From Piezodorus guildinii (taxonomy: Eukaryota; Arthropoda; Insecta; Hemiptera; Pentatomidae), in the NCBI GenBank assembly GCA_023052935.1, contig CM041298.1:115613977-115677976 (forward strand): a DNA stretch of 64,000 bases, read 5' to 3'. Below, piece by piece: positions 44,425-55,774 of this stretch. The translations under genes were made by a program, and so were the position numbers. Within the stretch, counting starts at the first letter, position 1. Every line of letters starts with the position of its first letter. Below the pieces are notes generated by a model, which worked only from the letters and a program-made list of their open reading frames with translations, had not been told where the DNA came from and ran no database searches.

Positions 44425-47110
44425 ATGAATTCACCTAACTCCTTATCCATTCTCCTTTGGAATGCGAATGGTGTTAGAAATCATACTGACGAACTGACAG
44501 CATTGTTGCAAGACAAAACAATCGATGTTGCACTTATAACTGAAACAAGACTAACGACTAAACAGTACTTCAAAATACCGCAATACATCACATACCGTAC
44601 TGACCACCCAGACGGTAAAGCCCATGCCGGTTCTGCTATCATTGTCCACCAATCCCTCTCTCATCATTTACTCCCACTTCCCACCTATGATTTCCTACAA
44701 GCCACAGCCATAGTAATCAAGACTTTTTCCTTTCCGGTAACCCTCACATCTGCATACTGCCCTCCTAAACATTCCATTTCCAATTCCGAATTTGTATCCT
44801 TCCTGGATTCCATAGGAAATCGTTTCATTCTGGGTGCAGACTTAAACGCCAAGCATCAGCAGTGGGGTTCCAGAACCACGAATTCTCGGGGACGAAATTT
44901 GCTGTCTGCACTCAACTCCCGAAATTTTAATATCCTGCCTCCTGACTCCCCTACCTATTGGCCAACCGATCCTAACCGCAATCCTGACATCCTCGACTTC
45001 TTTATCCACAGCGGATTAGGCTCCCTCAACTTTTCTGTAACTCGCCTTGATGAACTATCCTCAGACCATAGTCCACTGATCCTAAAAGTATCTCTCACTC
45101 CAATTCCAAAACCCATTCCACCATCATTCATCCGAGGTCCTGTCAACTGGAACCTTTTCCGCCAAATCCTGACCGATAATATTGACCTCAGAGTAACCCT
45201 CAAAACCCCAGATGACCTAGATAATTCCGTCTATTCCTTTACCACCGCCATCCAACAAGCTGTCTGGACTGCCTCCTCTCCTAAACACCCCAATATAAAT
45301 CCTCACCAAAATCATTTTCCACAACATATTATAGACCTCATCCATACCAAACGCCGAGCAAGATCATTATGGCAGCGCACCCGACACCCAACAGATCGCC
45401 GCTCCTATAACTTCTATTGTAGACAATTGAAGAGGGAGTTGGCGACCTTCCGTTCCCAGTCCTTTAATTCCTACCTCTCCTCTCTATCAGCTCGTGATAA
45501 TTCCCTGTGGAATGTCACGAAAAAGATCCTAAAATACCATCAAGTTTCCCATCCTCTCCGACGTGGTGATGACTCCTGGGCTGCGTCTGATGAAGATAAA
45601 GCCGAGGAATTCGCCACACACCTCTCCAAAGTTTTCACTCCTCACCCGGAATCCCACGCCAATCACACCGCAACAGTGCAAGACTTTCTTATGTCACCAA
45701 TTCCACTTTCCCTACCTCCTAAAGCTATTAATCCCTCTGAGGTCAAATATCTTCTCCAAAAACTTACCCTCCGTAAATCTCCTGGACACGATCTCCTTAC
45801 TCCCCAGATCCTCCGACAACTTCCGCAGAAAGCCATTATATTCCTTACTTATATTTACAACTGCATCCTACGCACCACCTATTTTCCTCTGTTATGGAAA
45901 CATTCCACTATCATTCTTTTTCTAAAACCAGGCAAACCTTCCAACAACACTTCATCCTACAGGCCTATTAGTCTACTCCCCATCCTCTCAAAAATCTTCG
46001 AAAGGCTTCTTCTTAAACGTATCCTACCCATATTAGAATCTCAAAATCTTCCTTCCCATCAGCTTGGATTCCGTCCTCAGCATTCCACAGTTCAACAGGG
46101 TCTCCGAGTTGTAGACCATATTTCCTCAGCTCTTGAATGCAAAGAGTATTGTTCTGGTGCGTTTCTGGACATTGCGCAAGCTTTTGACCGGGTATGGCAC
46201 ACTGGATTACTCTTCAAGCTGAAAACCCATTTACCCCAGTCTCTATACCTCATTCTCCGATCCTATCTCTCAAACCGTTCCTTCCGCGTTCGCTGTGGTG
46301 TAGAATTTTCTAACCTTTATCCCGTTGAGGCCGGTGTTCCTCAAGGCAGCGTCTTGGGACCCGTTCTCTACATCCTTTACACTGCTGATATTCCTACACA
46401 TCCTGATACCTTTCTGGCAACTTTTGCAGACGACACCGCCATCCTATCATCCAGGTTCCAATCCTGAAACAGCATCCTTAAACCTGCAAAGACACCTTTC
46501 CCTTATCGAAGACTGGTGTAATGCTTGGTGCATAAAGGTGAACGAAGCCAAATGCAAACACGTAACCTTCACTCTTCGACGAAACTCCTGTCCGCCAGTT
46601 TACTTCAATTCCATTCCAATTCCTCCTTCAGATACAGTCCGGTATCTTGGCTTACTATTAGACAAAAGATTGACTTGGAACCCACATACAAGACTTAAAA
46701 GACAAGAACTCAACCGACGATTCGGACAGTTATACCGACTACTCAACAGAAAATCTGAACTTACAGTTGACAACAAATTATTAATCTACAGGACAATACT
46801 GAAGCCCATCTGGACCTACGGACTTGAACTGTGGGGGACAGCTAAACGTACTAACATCAAACGCATTCAATCCTTTCAATCCAAAGTCCTCCGTACAATA
46901 GTAAATGCTCCATATTATGTTTCCAACTATACCTTGCACCACGACCTTAATGTTCCTTTTATTTCAGACCTGATTCCATCCAAATTTTCCAAATTCCACC
47001 AGAATCTCATTCATCATCCTAATCCTCTAGCTCAATCCCTATCCAGCCCCACCCATCCATACAACCCACCTAGAAGGTTGAAACGGCAGTGGCCTCGTGA
47101 CCTCTTATAA
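44425..47110 (+). pseudogene. Jockey-like ORF2 (endonuclease-RT), one frameshift
   Basis: Starts at the ATG immediately after the ORF1 stop (TAAATG). Endonuclease, residues 1 to about 225: LLWNANGV, ITETRL, ILGADLNAKHQQWGS, DILDFFIHSG, SSDHSPLI (catalytic D and H at about 214-215). RT: RKSPGHDLLTPQIL, SSYRPISLLPILSKIFERLL, motif A FLDIAQAFDRVWH (from about 580), motif B GVPQGSVLGPVLY, motif C FADDTAILS (about 667). One extra base at about 46456 shifts the frame, so translation ends at 46467 (680 residues). The C-terminal part (DWCNAWCIKVNEAKC, LDKRLTWNPHTRLKRQ, PIWTYGLELWGTA) continues in another frame to 47110. Intact copy length would be about 890 residues. The frameshift falls just after the catalytic DD, so a product would lack the thumb-like and C-terminal region. 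Confidence 0.92.
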
Positions 47111-47358
47111 CATGTATATTGGAGTTCTAGCATTGGCTAGATTCTCCACTCACGTGCTGTATGCTTGTGAATTGTATATAGGTATGAGTGACTATTGTAT
47201 ATATTTTTATTGATTTTATTTTGTATATATGTATATTTTATTATTATTATTATATAAATTTATAGTATTGTATATATCGTGTGAATGTAGTATGAATGTT
47301 GTACTTTATCACTATTAAAAATGTCCTGAATTGGACAGATTGTAATATTGCTCAATGA

Positions 47359-47395
<37 letters not shown>

Positions 47396-47408
47396 TATTT
47401 TATTTTAC

Positions 47409-48410
47409 TTCCACTTACCTATATATGAAATATATAGTAAGGGAAAGTATTGCGATCGTGAAAATTTTCGAATTACAGTTTTCACTGGAAATACACGTTT
47501 TAGGATCCCTTGAGTCCAAATGACCAAGTCCCGCAAAAAGGTCTGTATGTCTGTGTGTCCGTGTGTCTGTGTGTGGTAAGTCTAGCGCAAAAATGGTAAG
47601 TCGTACGAAACTGAAAAAAGGTCTGTGTGTGTGTGTGGTAACTTTTGGGAGAAAGCGAAAAGTTCTATGAAACTGAAATTTCATATTTAAGACAGCTATA
47701 CACCCGATATGTTACAGAAACTTTTTCATCAAAATCTGCTAACCAGAAGAGCCTCTTTAAACCATGCATTTTGCACCTTTTTACGATTTTCTTAAAAACG
47801 GCTTTAACGATTTAGATTAACTCTATATATAGATGGAAAATTTTATGGGATTTGATATGATTTATGATGTATTAAATATGATGTAAGTTTTGTTCTGATT
47901 GAAATAGTCTGACAGTGCTTAGTTGGCGATATTTTAAATTTTCTTCCTCTAAAGTATCTTAAATTTTGTAGTTTTTATAAAATTGGCCATATCATATTTT
48001 CAGCATTGCTAATAATCAAGTAAATATATAAGTTGAAAACAAATTAGATATTCAACTAAACGAGAAAACTGCAAAAATATTTGTTAATGCAATTTTTCGT
48101 ATTTTAACATAAGAACAGTAATATACAAGTATAATATACCGTTGGAAAGCTGAAGATTTTGGAAGAAATAATATCTTATAGACAATCTTGTAAAAGTTAA
48201 TAAAGAATGATGAAATGCTAATAAAACTAACTGATTATTTTAGATAATAATGTAATAGATTTTATAAGAACACACATGCTTCTATAGAAATTCAATTTAA
48301 TTAATTCCTTATTAGTTTCACTAATTTTTATCTCTAACTGTATTTGAAAAATTTTTAATCGATTTTACCAACGGCGGTAATTGAAAGTCGTGTGTTGCCT
48401 GCACCTGTTT
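47409..48410 (+). repeat. Family A copy with extended palindrome variant
   Basis: Left end 'acttacctatatatgaaatata' then 'tagtaagggaaagtattgcg'. The (GT)n/'aaaaggtctgtgtgtg' block is duplicated at 47535-47640. Right end 'gtcgtgtgttgcctgcacctg'. Nearly complete. Confidence 0.85.
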
Positions 48411-48419
48411 TTTTTGTTG

Positions 48420-48860
48420 TTTTTTTTAATTAAAATCGTTGAAAACCATAAAACTCGAGGAATTGATAGTATCCTTCTCGATGCATTGGCCGAACGATAG
48501 CTCTTCCACAATGGCACGAATGTGGTGCAGGCCATTGAAGAACTGCTCCCCTAACAAGACCGCGGACGGTGAGAACTCCAATTAAGCTCCCCGGAATGCC
48601 AAGATCTCCAAAAAGAAGACTTCTCCCGATCTTGGAGAGGATCCCTTTGAGAAGACTAAGGTGTACAGAATCTGGAATCCTCCAGTAGGAGACTTCAATA
48701 GCCACTCCCTGGCTCTAGGGTGTGACACAATTAGTGACAATGGTCTTGGGCAATCGGTATGCATTCCTCGCTGCGTATCCTTTTCGTCCCCTAACCGGAT
48801 TATCAAGGATCTGATCGGCTAAATCCTTAACAGCCAAAAACAACGGTTTCTATCCTTTCA
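48420..48860. other. Unclassified GC-richer segment
   Basis: Minus-strand frames at 48705-48430 (91 codons) and 48806-48582 (74 codons) overlap in different frames. Neither has a motif I know. It could be a decayed transposon fragment, but I cannot show it. Confidence 0.35.
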
Positions 48861-49026
48861 GCTACACTTATTGATATAAAATAATCCAAAACGTATAGTT
48901 ATAATAAATATCATTATTTTTTATTGAATTTTGTTTTCATTTGTATTTTACTAGGGCTGAGTATAGTTTTCACAACGAAACGGTTTAATTCTTAATTTTT
49001 GAACTCGAAAATTTTGAAAAAAAATT

Positions 49027-49260
49027 GAGGATGTATAGTCGACTGTAGAAACTATTATAGGTGGAATAATCAGGAGTCAGTCATTTATTGAAAATTTTTA
49101 ATTATGCCAACGTTTCGGCTCAAGCTTGTGAGCCATCATCAGGGCATTACTGAGGCATGTCCGAGCATAAACTGCTTGTTTATGCTTATAAATTAATGTT
49201 TATGCTTGGAGATAGCTCAGTAATGCCCTGATGATGGCTCACCAGCTTTCTCAAAATTTT
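49027..49260. mobile_element. Foldback element, second copy (right arm degraded)
   Basis: Starts 'gaggatgtatagtcgactgt', shares 'aataatcaggagtcagtca' and 'gccaacgtttcggctcaagc' with 32814-33100. The right arm keeps 'taatgccctgatgatggctc' but loses the GAAAC side after 49245. Confidence 0.75.
49105..49146 (-). ncRNA. Hammerhead-like ribozyme motif (candidate), third copy
   Basis: Minus strand: AUGCC, CUGAUGA, extra U, stem II GGCUCA/UGAGCC with loop CAAGCU, GAAAC, GUU, GGCAU. Stem I is 5 bp here (AUGCC/GGCAU). Confidence 0.5.
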
Positions 49261-49333
49261 AGCCTTCTAACGGCATTTTATAGGTATATGATTTAAATAT
49301 TCTGTTTATTATTCAAAATTAAATAATATCATC

Positions 49334-49337
<4 letters not shown>

Positions 49338-49373
<36 letters not shown>
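49338..49373. repeat. (TA)n microsatellite
   Basis: Simple TA run. Confidence 0.9.
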
Positions 49374-49374
<1 letters not shown>

Positions 49375-49454
49375 TATTAAAACCAATTAAATTGTTCACC
49401 ATTAGTGTGAGTTTAATCTAACTGTTTTACATAAAAATTGTATAGAAGTGAAAA

Positions 49455-49550
49455 AAGCTTGGTATGAAGTGGCGCTTCTGGATTTGCCAAAAAAGTTAGC
49501 AAAACATCTCGGACGTGTACTTGTCTTAAAATGAACTTTTACTTTTATAC
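49455..49550 (-). repeat. Family A fragment, diverged
   Basis: Minus-strand match to the 'aagtggc.cttctgg' and 'acatctcgg.cgt' blocks of family A. Confidence 0.4.
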
Positions 49551-49667
49551 GACATTTTCGGACTCACCTACCCAGACAAAAACACACCAAAAATATGAAC
49601 ATTTTTGCGTGACTTGCCTATTTGGTGGCATCAGTCCATACTCAGTAAGAGTAATAATTCTTATTTT

Positions 49668-50310
49668 TTTACTTTCACTTACTATATATAGAGTAAGCCG
49701 TTACAAAACCTTTTTCATCAAAATGAGCTTACCAGAAGTGCCACTTTATACAATTTTCTCGAAAACGGTTCCGACGATTTTGATTAAACTCGCTATATCG
49801 ATGTAAAATTTAATGGGCTTTAATATCATTTAGGTTTCATTTGGATGAAAATGGTCTGACAGGGCTTAAATGCCGATTTTCTTTCTATAAAGTACCTTTA
49901 ATTTTGTTTATTCTATAAAAATAACTATATTATCTCGTTACCACTGATGAAAGACAGGTAAATATATAAATTGAATGAATTCTATATTCGACTAAAGGAG
50001 CAAACAGAAAAAATATTTTTTTAATGCAATTTTTCTTTTTTGAACATAAGAGTAGTAATATACATGTATGATATACCGTTGGAAAGCTTAAGATTTTAGA
50101 AAAAAATATTATCATATACTCAAGCTTTTAAAAGTTAATAGAGAGTGATGAAAAGAAGATAAAACTAACTGATTCAATATATAGATTCAATTTAATTAAT
50201 TCTTTAATAGTTTCACGTATTTTTATCTCTAACTGTATTTAAAAATTCTTTTATTGATTTTAAAAATGGAGGTAAGTGAAAGTCGTGTGTTGCCCGCAGC
50301 AAATTTTTTT
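49668..50310 (+). repeat. Family A copy with internal deletion
   Basis: Has the left end 'actttcacttactatatatag' then jumps at about 49695 to 'gttacaaaacctttttcatc', losing about 240 bp including the (GT)n block, and continues to the right end 'ggtaagtgaaagtcgtgtgt'. Confidence 0.85.
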
Positions 50311-50319
50311 TTTTTTTTA

Positions 50320-51085
50320 CTTTTTAAAATTCTTCAATAGTTTCCCATATGTCTAGTCAATGTAAAATACAGATTTGGCCTGTACATGGTCGTTGACTAG
50401 TCGGGTAAAAATCCAGTTATAATTTAAGATCAACTACAATTTTATTTAAAAAAAATTTTTTTTATAATATTATAATGTACTTAGAGATTATTTTATGACC
50501 GTTAGATAAACCCGGATTGCCTAATATACGTTTGAAACTCTGAATAATTTGAGGACATTAAATCACAAGGGAGAAGCAATACATTACAGCCGCAAAGCTA
50601 ATGAAGATATTCGATAAGCGTTGCAACTCAATCTGTCCGGAGACACCAGGTTCCGTTAGACATATCTGCGAAATCTGCATCTGAATGCGGTATAAACAAG
50701 CAGCTGGGGGCATATATCACTTGCTAGTTGGAAAGGGTTTGCCGGGACCAGCTGTGCCTGCCGATAGTCCTCAATGCCGTTCCGATCCTACGCCACTTAC
50801 TCTTCAATAAAATAGCCTTCGATGCCGGATGGAATTTGAATGACAAAAAAGTGTACAAACAACCCCGTGGAGGATTATAGCCTTATATATTTGAATATTG
50901 GGGACGAATATAAAACCAAACAGCGCTAGAGAGGTGTCGGGAGGATTTGAATGATAATGGTTTAGGCTCTAGCACCTGCAGGGGTCGTTGGAGAGTACGA
51001 TAATGTGGAAGCGATGGGCTCAGGGGAACGGAGCCTGTCACTGAGTCATAGTATTAAATACGTATCTCTGGAAGCAGTCGAATAA
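50320..51085. other. Unclassified
   Basis: No gene supported. 50560-51060 is more GC-rich and lacks long frames. Confidence 0.4.
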
Positions 51086-51093
51086 TAAAAAAA

Positions 51094-51882
51094 AATCTGG
51101 TGCGGGCAACACAAGACTTTCACTTACCTCCGTTTTTAGAATCAGTTAAAGAATTTTCAAATACAGTTAGAGATAAAAATGAGAGAAACCATTAAAGAAT
51201 TAATTAAATGGAATTTCTATAGAAACTTAGTTTTATCGGCTTTTCATCACTGCCTACTAACTTTTAAAAGCTTGTGTATGAAATATTTTTTCTAAAATCT
51301 CAAGCTTTCCAACGGTATATCATACATGTATATTACTGTTCTTATGTTTAAAAACAAAAAATTGCATAATAAATATATTTTTTCAGTTTCCTCCTTTAGT
51401 TGGGTATCGAATTCATTCAATTTATATATTTACCTGTTTCATATCAGTGGTAACAAAATAATATGGTTATTTTTATAGAATTAACAAAATTAAAGGTACT
51501 TTCGAGAAAGAGAATCTAAAATATCGGCATTTCAGCCCTGTCAGAACATTTTAATCACAATAAAACCTACATGATATTAAAGCCCATTAGATTTTACATC
51601 GATATAGCGAGTTTAATCAAAATCGTCGGAACCGTTTTCGAGAAAATCGAAAAAATGTGCAAAATGCATAGTATAAAGTGCCTCTTCTGGTAAGCTGATT
51701 TTGATGAAAAAAGTTTTGTCACGTCTCGGGCGTATTTTTGTCATAAATATGAAATTTAAGTTTCATAGGACTTCCGCCCGGGAGTTACCACACACACACG
51801 CACACACACAGACCTTTTTGCGGGACTTCGCGGGTTATTGGCAATCAGGGGACCCTAAAATGTGTATTTCCGTTGATATATA
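51094..51882 (-). repeat. Family A copy, minus strand
   Basis: Right end first ('aaatctggtgcgggcaacac'), through to the (CA)n block and 'accctaaaatgtgtatttccgt'. The palindromic end is truncated at 51882. Confidence 0.88.
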
Positions 51883-52094
51883 TATTCAATTCATAAAGAT
51901 AATTTATTATTTATTGTTTATTTAAACTCAGTTAATGAATATGTTATTATGAACCAGCCTCAAAGTTTTGTTTTATTCAACACTTAAATCTATAAGATGT
52001 TATGTATATTACTCTTTTATTTTTATTTACTCTTTTATATACTTTAATCCATTTTTTTCTGATATCATTGTAAATAAAAATTAATTATAATCCT

Positions 52095-52180
52095 TTGGTC
52101 TTTTGGCCAGACACATCGTATATCTTAATTGTACATATCAATTGTTCTTAAGGGACCCTGTCCCAGAATAATAAAAAAAA
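52095..52180 (+). mobile_element. LINE 3' end fragment with terminal hairpin
   Basis: Plus strand: 'aaGGGACCCTGTCCCagaataat' (hairpin 52152-52164) followed by an A run, matching the 3' ends at 33842 and 60762 in reverse orientation. No coding part is recognisable. Confidence 0.5.
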
Positions 52181-52239
52181 TTGCTATTCTATTCTATATG
52201 CTCAAAACCGCGGGTTGTAACTCGGCAGATGTCCCTAGG

Positions 52240-52241
<2 letters not shown>

Positions 52242-52314
<73 letters not shown>
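52242..52314. repeat. (TA)n microsatellite
   Basis: About 73 bp of TA, directly next to the MITE at 52315. Confidence 0.95.
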
Positions 52315-52321
<7 letters not shown>

Positions 52322-52501
52322 GTTTTAAATAATTCGGGTTTTAGGTCATTAAACTAATACTCCTTCTTAATTTTCTTTATTTGGACGTTTCGATCCTCCG
52401 TCCATGAATACACATAGGATCCTTTTCAACACTGCAACTAAACATAATTGGTTAATGGTTAATTTAATGACCTAAAACCCGAATTATTTAAAACAAAATT
52501 A
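52315..52501. mobile_element. 187-bp MITE with 38-bp perfect inverted ends
   Basis: Left 52315-52352 and right 52464-52501 are exact inverses (TAATTTTGTTTTAAATAATT, then CGGGTTTTAGGTCATTAA). The interior has 'ggacgtttcgatcctccgtcc'. It lies in TA-rich DNA, consistent with a TA target but not proving it. No coding capacity. Confidence 0.85.
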
Positions 52502-52534
52502 TAATATAAAAAAAGGGTCGATGAATTAATTTCT

Positions 52535-52536
<2 letters not shown>

Positions 52537-52597
<61 letters not shown>

Positions 52598-52598
52598 C
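52537..52598. repeat. (TA)n microsatellite
   Basis: TA run with one interruption. Frames here are repeat read-through. Confidence 0.95.
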
Positions 52599-52600
52599 AC

Positions 52601-52840
52601 TTGTTTGTTTGTTTATTCATTTTACGTTATATTATGCTGATGTGGCTAAATTTAAAATTGTCCTAAATTTAGGTCTAGGTTTAATTAGGATAGATATCTT
52701 TAACGAGTACCAGACATCGCAGAGGCTAAGGACAAACATTTTACGTCCCTTCCAAAGAATGGCATAACCAAGGATTTCTTACACATATCCCACCTGCTGG
52801 GATTGATCCCGGGACCTTAGACATTGATGGCAATTATGTT
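52601..52840 (-). mobile_element. SINE family B, diverged copy
   Basis: Minus strand. Tail (AAAC)n at 52601, body 'ggtactcgttaaagatatctatc', B-box region 'gggatcaatccc', then homology fades. Confidence 0.7.
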
Positions 52841-53146
52841 ATCAATTATTATTATAGATACTACATCACAGATGGCCCCTTTTTTCATAGTAATTAATAA
52901 AAGAGAGATACAGACTAAGGTAGTATGCAATAAAACTTAAACTAACCATTAGAAACAAAAGAGAAGAGGAAAATGTTTAACATTTATAATACAAAGTAAA
53001 TAATTAGAACATGATGTGAAAAAATGTAACAAACGGCTTTCAGTTACCACGTTTGTTTTTAAGAATTATTAAATTAAGTTAGTACTGAAAAAAGTTTAAA
53101 GAGGTATATTCGATTTCCTTGGAATCATATGATTAATATTGAATAA

Positions 53147-53429
53147 TTGTTTATTTATTTAATGTCACTTTATGCTACTATGACTAATCGGACGACGCTA
53201 CAGTGGGAGTCCTAAATTTTGCCTATCCAGGTTTAATTAGGATAGGGATCTTTAACGAGTACCTGACATTGCACAGGCTCGGGACCACCTTTTAACGTCC
53301 CCTCCGAAAGACGGTATAACTAAGGATTTTTCACTCCCATTAAAAAATCCTAGGACCACCTGTGGATTTGTACCCGTGACCTTTGGCATAGGAGGCTGTT
53401 ATGCTAACCACCCAGCTACAAGTGATCCC
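53147..53429 (-). mobile_element. SINE family B, full-length copy
   Basis: Minus strand from the tail at 53147 to the head GGGATCACTTGTAGCTGGGT at 53429. B box altered (GGGTACAAATCC). Confidence 0.88.
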
Positions 53430-53439
53430 TAAAATTCTT

Positions 53440-54128
53440 ATGTAAAATAATTACTAATAACTTTATGCCCTATTCGTCGCTTTAAATTACCTCCCACTTC
53501 CATTTTTTTTAAAGGTATATTATACATCTATAATACAATTGTTATGTACGGATAAAAAAATATATGCCTAAAATAATATGTTTGCTCTTCAGTTTTTTTT
53601 TTAATTTTATTTATCCGTATATATTACACTTTGTAATAATAGAAAATAATAATATTGCTACAGGATCACATTCATAAAATATAAACAAAAGGAAAGCAAG
53701 TTATGTGTAATGGCCGTTATTTATCAATGCTAATAAAATATTTTTAATGTTTTGGAATCTACTAAATTAAAGGTTTTTATAAACAAGGAAAATTCAATAA
53801 TTTACTAATTCAATCCGACTTTTTCATTAAGAATGAAACCTACATCATATTAAAACCCAGAAATCGAAAGATAGATTATATCGTTGTTTGAGTAAATCGT
53901 AAAGTGGTGCAAAATGCCTAGTGTAAAGTGGCTCTTCTGGTTGGCAGATTTTAATTAAAACGTTGCCGTTACATATCAGTCATATAAGCTTCTAAAATAT
54001 TAAATTTCAATTTTATACAACTAATCGTTTTCGAGCTGGATTAACCACACAAACACATAGACCCTTTGGCGGGACTTATTAATTTGGACCCAGCGAATCC
54101 TAAATCGTGTATTTCCCGAAAACCTGCT
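53440..54128 (-). repeat. Family A copy, old and diverged
   Basis: Minus-strand matches: 'tttaaaggtatattatacat', 'gaatgaaacctacatcatatta', 'agtggctcttctggttggcag', 'cgtgtatttcc'. It ends just before the TSD of Jockey copy 2. Confidence 0.65.
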
Positions 54129-54463
54129 TTTGGAACTAATGTTTAATAACATTATTCTGCGCATGCGCATGTGTATAGCGGTCATCTTTCAAGTCGGCTC
54201 TTGGATTTCTTGCTTTTTCAGTTGGATATCACTTCAGAACAGTCTTGAAAACATCACCAGGCTTCAGGATAACAACAACAGTAAATATTGGAGCAAACAA
54301 CGGTAAGTTGGGTTACAATTTACAGTGTAAAGTGAATGCTGAGTCACCTCTTCATATCAGCTGATTGCCAATAGCTAGGCAAGGCTGGTCTTGCTTAAGT
54401 TTTCTTAAGTTATTTTTTTTCCCCCCACATCTGGTTATTATTTAATTATTTTCCTTACATGAA

Positions 54464-55774
54464 ATGCGATATTATCATCAAGTAATGTCCTCCAAAGCTT
54501 CAACTAAAAGATCTAGATCTAGTGGTTCAATCACGTCTCCTACAAAACAAAGACCTCGCCGTGATACTAATAAAAAATTAAATCTACAAGCAACCCCTTC
54601 GGGTACTAATTCAGAATCTGAACCACAACCTGGCACATCGTCACAAGGGATGACTGACGAATCGCCGTTTTTCACCCCGAATCCTTTTCAGATTTTGCAT
54701 AATGAAAAAGAAAACATGGAATCTACTCCTATACCCAGTGAACCACGGCCTCCTCCCATATTTGTCAAAAATATTAGAAATTTCCAGTTGTTGTGTGCGC
54801 AATTGAACAAAATTACCGAATCTACCAGCTACTACTGTATGAGTAGAATCAATGATACCAAAATATCTCCTACTACTGCCGAGACATATAGAAAAATAGT
54901 GAAATATTTAACTGAAACCAAAGCAGATTTCCATACCTATCAGCTACGCCAAGAGAGAGCTTTAAGGGTTGTAATCAGAAACTTACACCCCTCGACACCA
55001 GTTGAAGCAATTAAAGAAGAACTAACGGAGATGGGCTATAAAGTGCGGCAAGTCACTAATGTCCTAAAGGATAAAATTCCTCTACCTCTCTTTTTTGTGG
55101 ATTTGGAACCAGCAGAAGGAGTTGAAAAAATCTATGACCTCAATAGATTATACTATACCAGCGTAAGAGTTGAAAAACCTTACATAAAGAAGGAGATAGT
55201 TCAGTGCCATAACTGTCAAGCATATGGTCATACTAAAAGTTATTGTCATCACATACCTCGATGCGTGAAATGCGGTGAACAGCACAAGTCTGTGGAGTGT
55301 ACAAAACCAAAATCAACACCAGCTGTATGTGCTCATTGCCTCAAGGACCACCCAGCCAACTATAAAGGATGCCAAATCTATAAGGAACTGAGGACCAGGT
55401 TTCAAAAACCTCAAGTACTGGATGAAACAGCAAGACAAGTAAGAAACAGAAGAGAACCCTCAAAACTTATTGATGCCAATGTATCATTTGCCCACCTACT
55501 TGGAGGTGGAAATCAAAGTACTGAAGCCGTGGCCCTGCCGGAACTACAGAATGTACCTCAATCCATTCCACATATACCTCTTCCTCAAAATGTAACCAAT
55601 CCTAAAAATCCTAATCAACCACAAATCTCTCATATCCCTCCTCCTTCAAATGCCACAGACCTTACCAGTTTGATGACATCCTTTATCTCCGAAATTAAAT
55701 CCCTTGTTATGCCCCTAATATCACTCCTTACGAATCTCGTATCAAATCTCATTCCTGCCTTAAAAAAACCATAA
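54464..55774 (+). CDS. Jockey-like ORF1, gag-like RNA-binding protein (copy 2)
   Basis: 436 residues, intact. Same plan as 43108-44424: a Ser/Thr/Lys-rich N-terminus, central gag-type region, zinc-knuckle clusters from residue 248 (CHNCQAYGHTKSYC, CVKCGEQHKSVEC, CAHCLKDHPANYKGC) and the hydrophobic C-terminal SLVMPLISLLTNLVSNLI. Between the knuckles and the C-terminus the two copies differ most, with Pro/Gln-rich sequence and small indels, while the knuckles and the last 40 residues are nearly identical. The ATG at 54464 matches the start in copy 1. The TAA stop abuts the ORF2 ATG. Confidence 0.88.
   Translation: MRYYHQVMSSKASTKRSRSSGSITSPTKQRPRRDTNKKLNLQATPSGTNSESEPQPGTSSQGMTDESPFFTPNPFQILHNEKENMESTPIPSEPRPPPIFVKNIRNFQLLCAQLNKITESTSYYCMSRINDTKISPTTAETYRKIVKYLTETKADFHTYQLRQERALRVVIRNLHPSTPVEAIKEELTEMGYKVRQVTNVLKDKIPLPLFFVDLEPAEGVEKIYDLNRLYYTSVRVEKPYIKKEIVQCHNCQAYGHTKSYCHHIPRCVKCGEQHKSVECTKPKSTPAVCAHCLKDHPANYKGCQIYKELRTRFQKPQVLDETARQVRNRREPSKLIDANVSFAHLLGGGNQSTEAVALPELQNVPQSIPHIPLPQNVTNPKNPNQPQISHIPPPSNATDLTSLMTSFISEIKSLVMPLISLLTNLVSNLIPALKKP

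Larger units (their letters stand above)
42789..47391 (+). mobile_element. Jockey-like LINE, copy 1 (nearly full length)
   Basis: 5' UTR (about 42789-43107), ORF1, ORF2, a 3' UTR ending AATGAATAAA and a poly(A) of about 31. The 5' limit is set by comparison with copy 2 and is approximate. A possible short TSD AAATTT (42783-42788 and after the A run) is weak. The start region has three CAGTC-containing units (42791-42819). Confidence 0.9.

Noticed and set aside
42789..47391. Clear TSD for Jockey copy 1
   Set aside because: Only a 6-bp AT-rich AAATTT match could be found; this is too weak to fix the 5' end.
48430..48806. Protein-coding gene on the minus strand
   Set aside because: Two overlapping frames in different phases, no recognisable domain, and position directly beside a family A copy suggest chance or decayed transposon sequence.
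52129..52767. Frames rich in alternating Tyr-Ile
   Set aside because: They read (TA)n microsatellites.
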